DNA of 64,000 nt, taken from contig MDHJ01000001.1 in assembly GCA_002150995.1 (NCBI GenBank), positions 2,604,001 to 2,668,000 of the forward strand, given 5' to 3'. Positions within the stretch are counted from its first letter, which is position 1. Every line of letters begins with the position of its first letter. The notes beneath the pieces were generated by a model. That model saw only the letters and a list, made by a program, of their open reading frames with translations, was not told the DNA's origin and searched no databases. This DNA is from Clavibacter michiganensis. Lineage in GTDB: Bacteria; Actinomycetota; Actinomycetes; Actinomycetales; Microbacteriaceae. This document shows positions 18,578 through 26,884 of this stretch, one piece after another. Position numbers and translations under genes: made by a program.

Positions 18578-19263
18578 CAGGCGGCCTCGAGGCGGAACCC
18601 CACGCCGCGGAGGGTCGTGATGACGATCGCGCCGGCCAGCTTCTGCCGGAGCGCCGCGACGTGCACGTCGAGGGTGCGGGTCGACCCGAACCAGTGGGTG
18701 TCCCACACCCGCTCGATCAGGGCCTCCCGCGTGAGCACGGTGCCGGGCTCGGCGACGAGCGCCGCGAGCAGGTCGAACTCCTTCGGCGACAGGCGCACCT
18801 CCCGGCCGTCGCTGTGCACGCGGCGCCCGGCGACGTCGACCTGGATCCGGCCGACGACGAGAAGGCGCACCGCCGCCTGCGGGTCGGCGTCGTCCACGGC
18901 CGGCGCGTCCACCGAGCCGAGGCGCCGCGTGACCGCGCGGATGCGGGCGACGATCTCCCGCACGCCGAAGGGCTTCGCGACGTAGTCGTCGGCCCCGACC
19001 TCGAGGCCCGCGACGGTGTCGACCTCGTCGTCGCGGGCCGTGATGATGATGATCGGCAGGCTCGACCGGGTCCGCAGCTCGCGGCACACGTCGAGGCCGT
19101 CCATGTCGGGCAGTCCGAGGTCGAGGAGGACGACGTCCGGCTCGGCGGCGGCCAGGGCCTCCTGGCCGGTGGTCACCCACCGCACCTCGTAGCCGTAGCG
19201 CTCGAGGCCGTCGGTGAGGGAACCGGCGATGGAGGGGTCGTCCTCCACGAGCATCACGATCAC
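18577..19263 (-). CDS. OmpR/PhoB-family response regulator
   Basis: A 228-residue regulator: receiver with acidic EDD near the start, phospho-Asp in VVLLDLGLPDMDGLD, Thr in IIIITARDDE and Lys in DYVAKPFGV, then a winged helix (VRLSPKEFDLLAALVAEPG; TRTLDVHVAALRQKL). Start GTG 19263 is 7 nt after GGAGG; the in-frame GTG 19257 and ATG 19254 are weaker. It is the partner of the kinase at 17072 and lies 41 bp downstream of a secreted NTF2-like gene on the same strand, possibly the same transcript. Confidence 0.9.
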   Translation of the reverse strand: MIVMLVEDDPSIAGSLTDGLERYGYEVRWVTTGQEALAAAEPDVVLLDLGLPDMDGLDVCRELRTRSSLPIIIITARDDEVDTVAGLEVGADDYVAKPFGVREIVARIRAVTRRLGSVDAPAVDDADPQAAVRLLVVGRIQVDVAGRRVHSDGREVRLSPKEFDLLAALVAEPGTVLTREALIERVWDTHWFGSTRTLDVHVAALRQKLAGAIVITTLRGVGFRLEAA

Positions 19264-19304
19264 GGTTCCGCCTCCGATGGTGCCCGGGACGAGCCGGGTG
19301 CTGC

Positions 19305-19823
19305 CTACTGCGCGACCGGCTCCTTCGAGGAGTGGTGCTCGACGATGCGCCACTCGCCGTCGACCCGGGTCCAGTCGAAGGTGAAGCGGGCCGCGACGAC
19401 GTCGCCCGTCTCCCCCATCGTGAACGTGTAGAGGCCGGAATGCGAAATCGAGTCCGGGCCGAGGCTGCGCACGTGGTCCTCGGTGATGGCGCCGCTCGGG
19501 ACGTTCGCGAGGAAGCCCTCGAAGTAGCGCAGGCGCTCGGCGCTCGTGTCGTGCACGCCCGGCGAGACGGTGGGGAGCAGGACGGCGTCGGGCGCGTACA
19601 TCGCGTCGACGGCCGCGGGGTCGCCCGTCGCCAGGGTGCCGTTCCACTCGTCGAAGAGCTCCCGGGCATCGGCGCGGAGGGTCCCCTCGTCGGGGGCGGC
19701 GTCCCGGCCGCCGGACGCGGCCGCGCCGGAGACGGCGATCCCCGCGATCGCGATCGCGGCGACGGAGGCCGCGACGGCGCCCGTCGCGGCGCGGCGGCTG
19801 AGGGGACGTCGGGTGGTGGGCAT
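19305..19823 (-). CDS. exported SnoaL/NTF2-like protein
   Basis: A 172-residue protein with a twin-Arg-like basic start and hydrophobic segment (residues about 5-38, ending near AVSGAAASG). An NTF2-like domain follows: LRADARELFDEWNGTLATGD, VDAMYAPDAVLLPT, and FTFDWTRVDGEWRIVEHHSS. This fold appears in calcium/calmodulin kinase-association (DUF4440/SgcJ) proteins. RBS GAGGAG is 7 nt before ATG 19823. It is upstream of the two-component system and may be its sensed or regulated product. Confidence 0.75.
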   Translation of the reverse strand: MPTTRRPLSRRAATGAVAASVAAIAIAGIAVSGAAASGGRDAAPDEGTLRADARELFDEWNGTLATGDPAAVDAMYAPDAVLLPTVSPGVHDTSAERLRYFEGFLANVPSGAITEDHVRSLGPDSISHSGLYTFTMGETGDVVAARFTFDWTRVDGEWRIVEHHSSKEPVAQ

Positions 19824-20032
19824 GGGGTGCTCCTCGAGTCTCGGCGGGCGGCGTCTCCGTCCCGCGCTGAAGTCCCTCCAGCCTCGCGGGCGGCCTGCCA
19901 GCACCCGGCCAGCGGTCGGCCAAGGGAGCGTCAGGACGCGGTTCGGATGCGCCGCCGCACCGCATCGACCGTCCCGCATGCCGGAGAGGTCAACCCCGTG
20001 GGCGACGGGCGTCTCGAGCGGGAGGGTGGGCC

Positions 20033-20392
20033 ATGGAATCCGACGCCGATCCCGCCCTCACCCGCGACCGGGCCCGCACCCCCGACCCCACGCGCGTCCG
20101 CGACCAGCCCGCCATCCGCCAGGGCCGCCGCCGCACCTGGCTCGTCCCCGCCGGGCTCCTCGCCGCCGTGGCCGTCGGCCTGCTCGTCGCGGCGCTCCGG
20201 CTGCAGACGCTGATCTCGGTGACGGGCATCACGGCCCTCGTGCTGCTCTACGCCGCGATGCTCATCGCCGCGGTGACCGTGCGGCCCACACGGACCCGCA
20301 ACCTGGTGCTCGCGTGGATCATGATCGTGATGGGCGCCGTGGCGCTCGGCTTGATGCTCGTCCTCATGCTCGCGGAGCGTGCCGCGATCTGA
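20033..20392 (+). CDS. small membrane protein
   Basis: A 119-residue protein with a charged N-terminal 35 residues and three hydrophobic helices (about 37-57, 62-82 and 90-112). No family recognised. It is divergent from the NTF2-like gene across 209 bp in which I see no clear operator. It is the last gene of the ordinary core sequence before the accessory island. Confidence 0.65.
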   Translation: MESDADPALTRDRARTPDPTRVRDQPAIRQGRRRTWLVPAGLLAAVAVGLLVAALRLQTLISVTGITALVLLYAAMLIAAVTVRPTRTRNLVLAWIMIVMGAVALGLMLVLMLAERAAI

Positions 20393-20400
20393 CGCTCCGG

Positions 20401-20418
20401 GCGGGTCGCCGGACCCGC
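20401..20418 (+). terminator. short hairpin after the membrane-protein gene
   Basis: gcgggtc (20401-20407) and gacccgc (20412-20418) form a 7-bp GC-rich stem with a 4-nt loop, 8 bp after the stop at 20392. There is no T run. A modest terminator candidate. Confidence 0.4.
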
Positions 20419-20549
20419 GCCACGTGGCGGGCATGGGTGCCCCTCGGCCGGCCCACGTCCCCTCTTGTCGAGCGCTGATGGCTTGCCTTCTGTCACATCA
20501 ACGGCAGCGGGCTCATCACGCCATGTCGCCGGTGCCCCCGCCAACCGCG

Positions 20550-21243
20550 CCGACTCTGGAGGCGTCCACGGACCTCGCGGATGTGAGCGCTGGCAGCTGC
20601 ATGCGGACGCCGCTGGTGGCGATCCTCGACGAGGCCGCGAACGCGTGCCGGTGGCGGGAACTGCCGGACCTGTACTCGTACTTCGGCTCGCGTAGGGTCC
20701 CGATGATGTCGATTTTCCAGTCGTGGTCGCAGGGCGTCGCACTGTTCGGCAGGAAGGGCATGCTCAAGCTCTTCGCGGCGTCAAATGTGTTCGCGTACCT
20801 CGACGGCGTGCGGGAGAACGACTTCCTCCAGCACATCTCGCAGTTCATCGGCACAAGACCGCGAAACGACTTCGGCGAGAATGAACAAGGGCGTCCGGTC
20901 GACATCGACGTCACTCAAGCGCGAGCCAATCCTCGAGGTCGCCGAACTCGCGGACCTTTCCCGCGGCCGCGCGATCATGCTGTCCTCCAACACCCGGGCG
21001 GCGCCGCTCCGGACGGCGCCGTGGTTCCAGGGCCCGAAGGAGCAGGTCGCCGCCGTCTAGGCGTCGATCGCCGCGCACGACCCCGCATCGCAGAAGGGCA
21101 TGCCCGTCGACCTCCGCTCATCGCAGGCGCCGGCCGTGACGTCGACAGCTGTTCTCGACCGCCCGGTGCCCGTACAGAGGTGCGCGCTGAGCGCGCTACT
21201 CACCGGCACCGAGACCGAGCCCCGCCCAGACACCGACCGCTGA
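20550..21243 (+). pseudogene. C-terminal remnant of a TraG/VirD4-like conjugative coupling protein
   Basis: Coupling-protein signatures appear in order: PLVAILDEAANACRWRELPD (Walker B region, about 20607-20665), IFQSWSQGVALFG and LFAASNVFAYLDGV. A frame change near 20850-20870 leads to QDRETTSARMNKG and KREPILEVAELADLSRGRAI, then an in-frame TAG at 21058. The same frame continues to a natural-looking end at 21243. The N-terminal ATPase half is missing. It is a decayed relic of a conjugation module; the DUF4913 gene follows 10 bp later, as in actinobacterial integrative elements. Confidence 0.75.
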
Positions 21244-21253
21244 GGAACCGGCC

Positions 21254-21790
21254 ATGACAGCACACGACCTGCACGATGCCCCGACCTCGACGAGGCCCAC
21301 GTCAACGTCGACGAGGAGGACGCGGATGAAGAGGCGGAGGCGATCCCAGAGCTCGTGTTCGCGTCCGTCGACGAGTGGTTCCGGCGCTACTGGCGGTCCT
21401 TGCCGCCGCCGAGTGTCCGGCAAGGGCAGCGGCACAGGCCGGTGGAGCGCCTCGTGGTGGGACAACGACGAGGCGCTCCAGCGCCTCACGGTCCTCTGGC
21501 GCGACTGGGAAGTGCGCGGCAGGACCCAGCACTCGGTACGAGCGCCTGGTGGATCAACCACGCCGATCCGCATATGAGGTGCTGCTGTGCGTCGACGGCC
21601 CGTTCGCGGGCTCGGAGGACGACATCCAGCGAGGGGAACCACTGCCGTACAAACGGCCGCCGATGGCGCTGTTCGAGCCCAATCGGCAGCCGACGGGGAT
21701 CTATGACGACTCGGAGCACCGCGGCAGAGCACGACGAAGGCGGAGCGCATATGCGACCCCTTTCAACGCGGCGCAGCGGCTGTCTCTTCG
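21254..21790 (+). pseudogene. DUF4913 domain protein, multiply frameshifted
   Basis: ATG 21254 follows a GAGGA RBS. The frame breaks at CCCC 21279-21282, then gives an acidic stretch and LVFASVDEWFRRYWRSLP. Another frame gives RWSASWWDNDEALQRLTVLW, then TSAWWINHADPHM and finally LLCVDGPFAGSEDDI. These are successive blocks of a DUF4913 domain, a family found next to TraG-like genes on actinobacterial mobile elements. At least four frame changes point to real decay, although one lies in a C run like those elsewhere in the window. Confidence 0.7.
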
Positions 21791-22498
21791 CTAGTCACCG
21801 TAAACATTAACGCCCAATGACTCGAATGACTGGCTGTCTATAAAATCCAGAAGTTTTGTGGGTGCATTTGGTCCTGCAAAGTCGAGAAATATAGTCTCGC
21901 CGAGATCGTGCAATTCGGCTCGAACAAAATACTGCGTACCCGTGGGTGGTGCTACAAGCCAACACCGAAATGCAACACTGTCTTCTTTCGCGCTTGGTGA
22001 ACTGGAGTCGCAGGCGCTAGCAAGTGTCCCTGACGTGATTGCAGGACTTATCCGAGCATTCGTACTGGCGTCATAAAGATCGACCCGGACGGAATAGGAC
22101 CGATTCTCGAATCCGGAAACCTTAGCGTGGATTAGTACTTCGAGTCCATCTTCTGTGGGATCTTTATTTGGCGAAGATTCTTCCCCGAGTCCCGACCCGC
22201 GATTAAAAACTTCGTACTGCACTGCCTGAGCAATGGAAATGCGGTCAAGTTCGGCCCCCAACTTTTCGCGAGGCGCGTATTGCGGCGCGACAATATAGAG
22301 CGCTGTTGATATACTCGCAATCGCTCCTGCAATGGCGACTATAGTCCCAAGCACGGCCTTTCCGAAGTTACCCACACTGGAGTATGTTGACCCTTTCCTA
22401 GTACTATTCACGCGCAAAGTTCGCCGAGCGTCAGACCTTGAGGTGATAGAGGGCCAGCGACGCGGTAGAGGGCGAGGGGGTTTATCAGACATAGCCAT
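21791..22498 (-). CDS. hypothetical single-pass membrane protein, low GC
   Basis: A 235-residue protein with a basic N-terminus, one hydrophobic helix (about residues 45-70, VLGTIVAIAGAIASISTALYIV) and a 165-residue external domain with two Cys (ASACDSSS and FRCWLVAP), probably beta-rich. Not recognised. GC is clearly below that of its neighbours and codon use is relaxed (many A/T-ending codons), indicating recent acquisition. It starts at ATG 22498 or 22492; no strong RBS is visible. Confidence 0.65.
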   Translation of the reverse strand: MAMSDKPPRPLPRRWPSITSRSDARRTLRVNSTRKGSTYSSVGNFGKAVLGTIVAIAGAIASISTALYIVAPQYAPREKLGAELDRISIAQAVQYEVFNRGSGLGEESSPNKDPTEDGLEVLIHAKVSGFENRSYSVRVDLYDASTNARISPAITSGTLASACDSSSPSAKEDSVAFRCWLVAPPTGTQYFVRAELHDLGETIFLDFAGPNAPTKLLDFIDSQSFESLGVNVYGD

Positions 22499-22594
22499 AG
22501 GGAGAGGGTGGCATCCCTACCGCCCATTTCACAAAGGTACGGAGCGGCGCCGTGAAGATCGAAGCGGCGAGTAGGATGACAGCTACCGCAGCTC

Positions 22595-23080
22595 GTGCTC
22601 CTCGACATCTACCTGCCCGACCTCCCCGGCACGGCGGTCCTGCTGCAGGTGCGCGCGCGGCAGCCGGAGGTCGACCTCATCGTCCTCAGTGCCGCCCGCG
22701 AGCCCGCGACGATCGATGCTCTGCGCGCTCGACTGGCCGGGTACGCAGCACGACGCGAGATGCTCACCCAGGAGAACACGCTCCGCCAGCACGAGATCGA
22801 CAGCCTCTTCTCCACCGGCGGCCCGCCACCAGCGTCCGCTCCCCTCCCCAAGGGCCTGAGCCGGGAGACGGCCCGCCTCGTTGCCTCCCTCCTCGACACG
22901 GCCGATCCCGACCTGTCGTCCGACGAGTGCGCTCACGCCCTCGGCCTCTCACGAGTCGCCGCGCGCTCCTACCTCGAGTACTTCGTCAGCCGAGATCTCG
23001 CCGGGGTCCAGCTGCGATACGGCCACGCCGGACGCCCACAACGCCGATACCGGTGGAAGGAAGCCGGGCAGCACCGATGA
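22595..23080 (+). pseudogene. truncated CitB/DcuR-type response regulator with internal deletion
   Basis: Begins within a receiver domain (LLDIYLPDLPGTAVLLQV), so the first 50 or so residues are gone; an in-frame TGA lies just upstream. After IVLSAAREPATIDAL it jumps to RARLAGYAARREML, missing the roughly 20-residue block with the conserved Lys-Pro switch. The C-terminal HTH (SSDECAHALGLSRVAARSYL) is complete. Family members normally pair with citrate/C4-dicarboxylate sensor kinases; none is present. The product could not signal normally. Confidence 0.7.
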
Positions 23081-23307
23081 CACCGTATGCGCCGCTCTCA
23101 CCACCGCACCGAAGGACTCGGGGTGCCACGCGCCCGGAGCTCATCACAGAGGCCGATGGCGGATGGTCCTGCGAATGCACGTGGCCACCACCTGCGGGCG
23201 ATGTCGCCGCCTCGACGCTCCAGGAGGCTGAGGTCATGTCCAGGACGAGCGGTCCTGACGCAGTGTCGCCCGCCGGGCGCCGCGCCGGAACGAGGAGCAC
23301 ATCATGA
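23077..23307 (+). CDS. possible small Cys-containing protein
   Basis: A 76-codon frame whose ATG overlaps the preceding stop (ATGA). The middle part (EADGGWSCECTWPPPAGDVA) reads like a compact two-Cys domain, but the C-terminal third is arginine/serine-rich low-complexity sequence typical of a spurious frame. No homologue recognised. Real coding is possible but weakly supported. Confidence 0.25.
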   Translation: MTPYAPLSPPHRRTRGATRPELITEADGGWSCECTWPPPAGDVAASTLQEAEVMSRTSGPDAVSPAGRRAGTRSTS

Positions 23308-23860
23308 AGAACGTCCGTACCGCCGTCATCGGCTCTGTCCTCGCCCTCGCGGCAGGGCTGATTCCCCTGACGTCCGCCGCCGCTTCCCCGCTGACGAGCA
23401 GCTCACGACTGGCGTTGCTCCGATCATCACCCAGGACGCCGCCGGGTACCAGGGCACGTGGACGATCGTGGGCGGCGCCCTCGAGGAGTCGTTCGAGAAG
23501 GACGGTGTGATGATCTCCACTGGGAGCACGGGCCTACGCGCGGGGCTGGCTGCCGACAGCGTCATCTCCTTCGGCTACGTGGCCGGCTTCGGGGATCTCC
23601 TCTCCGGCGAGGACTACGCCCAGCTGAGCGGTCAGGCCGGTGCCGACGTCACCGCCGTCCGCGTGATCAGCGCCTCCGGTGTCGTGACCGAGGCGGACCT
23701 CGCCGACGGCGTCTGGGGCGCCGTCTGGCTCGCGTGGGGTGCCGACGACGAGTACGGCACGGCGACCCTCGAATTCGACACGGCCGCCGGGACCACGACG
23801 GTGACCACCGACGCGGTCGACGTGATCGCAGCAGAGCAGCGCGCCGCCGAAAACAGCTGA
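23304..23860 (+). pseudogene. secreted protein with signal peptide, frameshifted as read
   Basis: ATG 23304 after GAGGAG starts a clean Sec signal peptide (MKNVRTAVIGSVLALAAGL, cleavage near SAAAS). The frame is lost at CCCC 23386-23389 and continues as ADEQLTTGVAPIITQDAAGY to the end at 23860. Restored length is 185 residues. The mature part is acidic and beta-rich (GYQGTWTIVGGALEESF), with no Cys and no recognised domain. A single missing base in a C run makes an assembly error plausible. Confidence 0.65.
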
Positions 23861-24039
23861 TTCACGGAGCTGAACCCAGCCGCTCCTCCCGCGCTGCCCG
23901 CCCTTAGAGAAGGAGAGGCTGGGCCGGCTATGTGGGGAAAGGGTGAGCACCCAGTGCTACCCGGGTACGCGAACGTGCCCTGTGCGCGGGCACTGCCAGG
24001 AAGGGCTGCACGAGCCACAGGGTGATGTGAGCCGCCGCC

Positions 24040-24880
24040 TTACTCCTCCATCGCGCGCAGTGCGCGCAAGTGCACGGCCGCCCACGAGCGGAACGGCTTC
24101 CACGCTTCCGTGATCTCGTCGATCGTGCGTTCGAGGCCGTAGCGCTTCGCGATCTCGTCGCTGAGCTTGCCCTCGTTGCGCGGTAGGACGTCGGGGAAGT
24201 TCGCGCCGCGGATCACGACGAGCTCGGCCGAGAACGGTCCCATCCCGAGGATGGTCTGCACCTGGGCGAATGCATCCGCCGGCTGCATCGAGCGCAGGTG
24301 CGAACCGGCGAGCTGGCCGTCGAGAGCGGCCTCGGCGATCGCCCGCAGGTACTCCGCCTTCCGATCCGGGAGATCGAGCGGTGCCGTGAGCAGGGCGGCC
24401 GGGGGACGGGAAGGCTCCGTCGTCGCCGAGCTGCTGCGTGAGCCGCGTCTTGAGCGCCGCGGCCTGCCGTATCTGCAGGCGTCGCGACAGGACCGTCCAC
24501 ACGGCCGCCTCGTAGGGCGAGAAGAAGCCGCACGGTCGGAACCCGCTGAGTCGAGCCTGCGCATCCGCGATGACGCCGTCGCGTGCGGCGACGTCGGGCC
24601 AGCCGCGACCGTCGATGTCTATGGACAGCAGCCGCCGGACCTGATCGGTCGCAGCGTCCAGGTCGCCCGGACCCTCGACCGCGATGCAGGCGTACGGCCC
24701 GTCCTGGTCGATGACGGCCTCCACTCGCTGCCAGTCGGTGTCGCAGAGGATGGCGATGCGCATTCTTCCGTCCTGCGGCGGGGATGCGAGCCTGTTGGGG
24801 GTGAAGCCCTCCCAGAACCGCTGGGTGGTGACGAGCGACCAGGGCCCGACGACCTCGTGGACGGTCTCGAGTCGGCTCAC
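24040..24880 (-). pseudogene. DNA-3-methyladenine glycosylase (AlkA/HhH-GPD family), frameshifted as read
   Basis: Starts GTG 24880, 3 bp after the upstream gene. The first frame gives an AlkA-like N-terminal domain and the HhH-GPD start (FFSPYEAAVWTVLSRRLQIRQ). The second gives LDLPDRKAEYLRAIAEAAL and ILGMGPFSAELVVIRGANFPD, containing the helix-hairpin-helix and catalytic Asp region. The shift is at GGGGG 24401-24405 and, unlike most others here, needs removal of one base. Restored length is 279 residues. Role: base-excision repair of alkylated bases. Confidence 0.75.
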
Positions 24881-24883
24881 GGG

Positions 24884-25603
24884 TCAGGCCCCTTCGTGCG
24901 GAGCGACGGCAGGATGGGCGGGGCCGTCGACGGGTGCCGCGGCGGTCGAGCGCTCAGAGAAGAGGAAGGCCTGCCCCTCGGAGTAGTGGCTGTTCACACT
25001 CATGTGCTCGGCGAAGCGCGCGTCACCGAAGGCCGATGTCAAATGGTCGGCGGAGCGCCACTGCACGTACTCCACGATCCGATCGCTGCGGAGGTCGCGG
25101 AAGAAGCTCGTCGAGACGAAGCCGTCGAGGGTAGAGATGTGGTCCCGCGTCTCGCTCTCGTTGTACTCCAGGATCCAGCCCTGCTTACCCATGACGGGAG
25201 TCATCCTGATGATCTCGTGCGCCAGGTCGAACCGGGCGCTCGTCAGGTCCGCAGGGGTCGCGTCGTCCGGGCTCGCCGGCACCGTGGCGCTGAATCGGTA
25301 GATCCCGCCGTCGAGCACGAGCCCGTCGACGGGACGGCGGCCCAGTTCCGCGGTGAAGCGCTCGGCGGCGCTGCTGCCGGCCCAGAAGACCAGCCCCAGG
25401 AGCACTTCGGCGTCCGGCGTGGAGGACGGACCGAGCACGCGGCCCTGCGTCAGCCGGATCGCTCCGCCGTACCCGGGCAGCGACCGTGCGAGGGCCTCCG
25501 CGGATGCCCGGGGATCCACCCGATCGACCCCTGCGTTGCCCGAGGAAACGTCTGCGTTCACCATGACTACGAAGGGGAAGTCATCGAAGTCGACGTCGTT
25601 CAT
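24884..25603 (-). CDS. antibiotic-biosynthesis-monooxygenase-fold protein (tandem ABM)
   Basis: A 239-residue protein starting MNDVDFDDFPFVVMVNADVS. The second half (GWILEYNESETRDHISTL; SFFRDLRSDRIVEYVQWRSA) is a recognisable ABM dimeric alpha-beta barrel; the first half is probably a diverged copy. Members are small haem-degrading or quinone-oxidising enzymes, but no catalytic residue can be assigned here. AGGTGA stands 6 nt before ATG 25603. It forms a two-gene operon with the glycosylase downstream. Confidence 0.7.
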   Translation of the reverse strand: MNDVDFDDFPFVVMVNADVSSGNAGVDRVDPRASAEALARSLPGYGGAIRLTQGRVLGPSSTPDAEVLLGLVFWAGSSAAERFTAELGRRPVDGLVLDGGIYRFSATVPASPDDATPADLTSARFDLAHEIIRMTPVMGKQGWILEYNESETRDHISTLDGFVSTSFFRDLRSDRIVEYVQWRSADHLTSAFGDARFAEHMSVNSHYSEGQAFLFSERSTAAAPVDGPAHPAVAPHEGA

Positions 25604-26369
25604 GTGGCTCACCTGGCGCTCTTCTCGAGAGGACCTGCACACGTGGCAGGCGCGCAGCGTCGTCGCGTGCGGATGCTCAGCTCGGTGTCATCATGTGCGC
25701 GGCTGCCGAGAGCAGGGATCTCGGCAGAGCTGGAAGCGTCGAGGACGAGGGTCCGCGTGCGGGGCCGCCGATCACCGGATCGGGTCGGCGCGAGGGAGTT
25801 GAGCCCCCACCAGGGCGTGGAAGATGCGGGTGCGCGGGGAGCGGTTCGCGGGGGTACGAGCAAGGGAGACCTCCGGGCTTCGATGGAACGCCGGAGGTTT
25901 CCAGCCCCGGATCGACGCCGCTCACGCGACGAATCGACCACTCCGATAGGAATCGGTCAGAAAAGTAACGTACACCACCCTCAGCTGACGGCCACGCTAG
26001 CTACGGTCGTCCTCAAGGCCGCGATAGCCCGAGACGTCCGCAGATAATTTACGTTATGTCATGTTGCGCTCGGGCTTGGGCACCGTGGTACGCCGCGCCG
26101 ACTGCACAGCCCCCTGAACGTGGGACGCGCCTCAACTGACAGAGTGACTGGAAACGAGGCTTCACGGCCGCGACCCGCGGAAGCTTGAGTCCTGTCTTAC
26201 CAGACATATGGACGGCGTAGGAAAGTGCGCGGTCTGCGACGCTCACACCATGATCGCCGGCCCCACTTGACACAGGTGACCGGCCAGCGAGGACCGACCG
26301 CATCCTGCGTACGGCGGCACCAGATCTGGAGGGCGCGAGGGCCCTTCTCCTCCGTCTAACGTTCGAAGC
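25604..26369. other. 766-bp stretch without a supportable gene
   Basis: Both strands have only short frames of low-complexity Arg/Ser/Pro composition. GC falls near 25960-26060 and 26170-26240. A TTGACA hexamer occurs at about 26264-26269 but no matching -10. TAACGT at 26357-26362, 7 nt before the ATG at 26370, is the promoter of the following gene. The rest may be a decayed insertion; I see no repeats or recognisable relics. Confidence 0.5.
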
Positions 26370-26876
26370 ATGACGAGCGAGGACCGACCCAGCTACCTCC
26401 AGCTACTCACGCAGCTCTTCCACGCCGGAGAGGAGGAAGCCTTTGAGACCGACGGCATGGACCCGCGTCAGACGGCGTTCGAGAAGCTTGTCCGGAGCAT
26501 CGACCACGCTCTGGGCGGCAATCAAGTCCTGTACTGCACGCACTCGTTCTCCATCCGCGACGCACCGAACGCGCCGCTAGAGGGGCGGGCAATCGCGTTC
26601 ACCAGCTCACTCGTAGCAACGGTGGACGTGGGCCCTGGGTCCGATCACCGTGTTGTGGTCACCCCGCTAAGCTCCCTCGTCGCGATCGCCGTCGACGAAC
26701 ACCGTGACACCCGTTTCCTCGGGCTCACGGCGTGGGAGGGGCACCGTGTCTCACTCCGCTTTGATGGGCCGAAGAACACTGCCCTGCTTGTACCCGGGGT
26801 GCCATCGAGCGACACGAACGCGCGCGACTTCGCCGCGTTTTACCCCGCCCTGCTTGACGCCCTGCGAACCCGATAG
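26370..26876 (+). CDS. hypothetical protein, partner of the YobI-like NTPase
   Basis: A 168-residue soluble protein. After a helical N-terminus (residues 1-50), alternating hydrophobic strands (AIAFTSSLVATVDVG; HRVVVTPLSSLVAIAVD; FLGLTAWEGHRVSLRFDG) suggest a small beta-barrel, perhaps PH-like, closed by a C-terminal helix. Family not recognised. It has its own leaderless promoter (TAACGT, 7 nt from the ATG) and ends 8 bp before the big NTPase, so both are probably co-expressed as a two-gene unit. Confidence 0.65.
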   Translation: MTSEDRPSYLQLLTQLFHAGEEEAFETDGMDPRQTAFEKLVRSIDHALGGNQVLYCTHSFSIRDAPNAPLEGRAIAFTSSLVATVDVGPGSDHRVVVTPLSSLVAIAVDEHRDTRFLGLTAWEGHRVSLRFDGPKNTALLVPGVPSSDTNARDFAAFYPALLDALRTR

Positions 26877-26884
26877 GACTACGA

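Noticed and set aside
19270..19970. Minus-strand open frame continuing upstream of the response regulator
   Set aside because: Real coding is in the NTF2-like frame; the other is Arg-rich shadow.
25677..25968. Short frames on both strands in the 766-bp gap
   Set aside because: Low-complexity composition, no RBS or -10 at the right distance, and no conserved-looking blocks.
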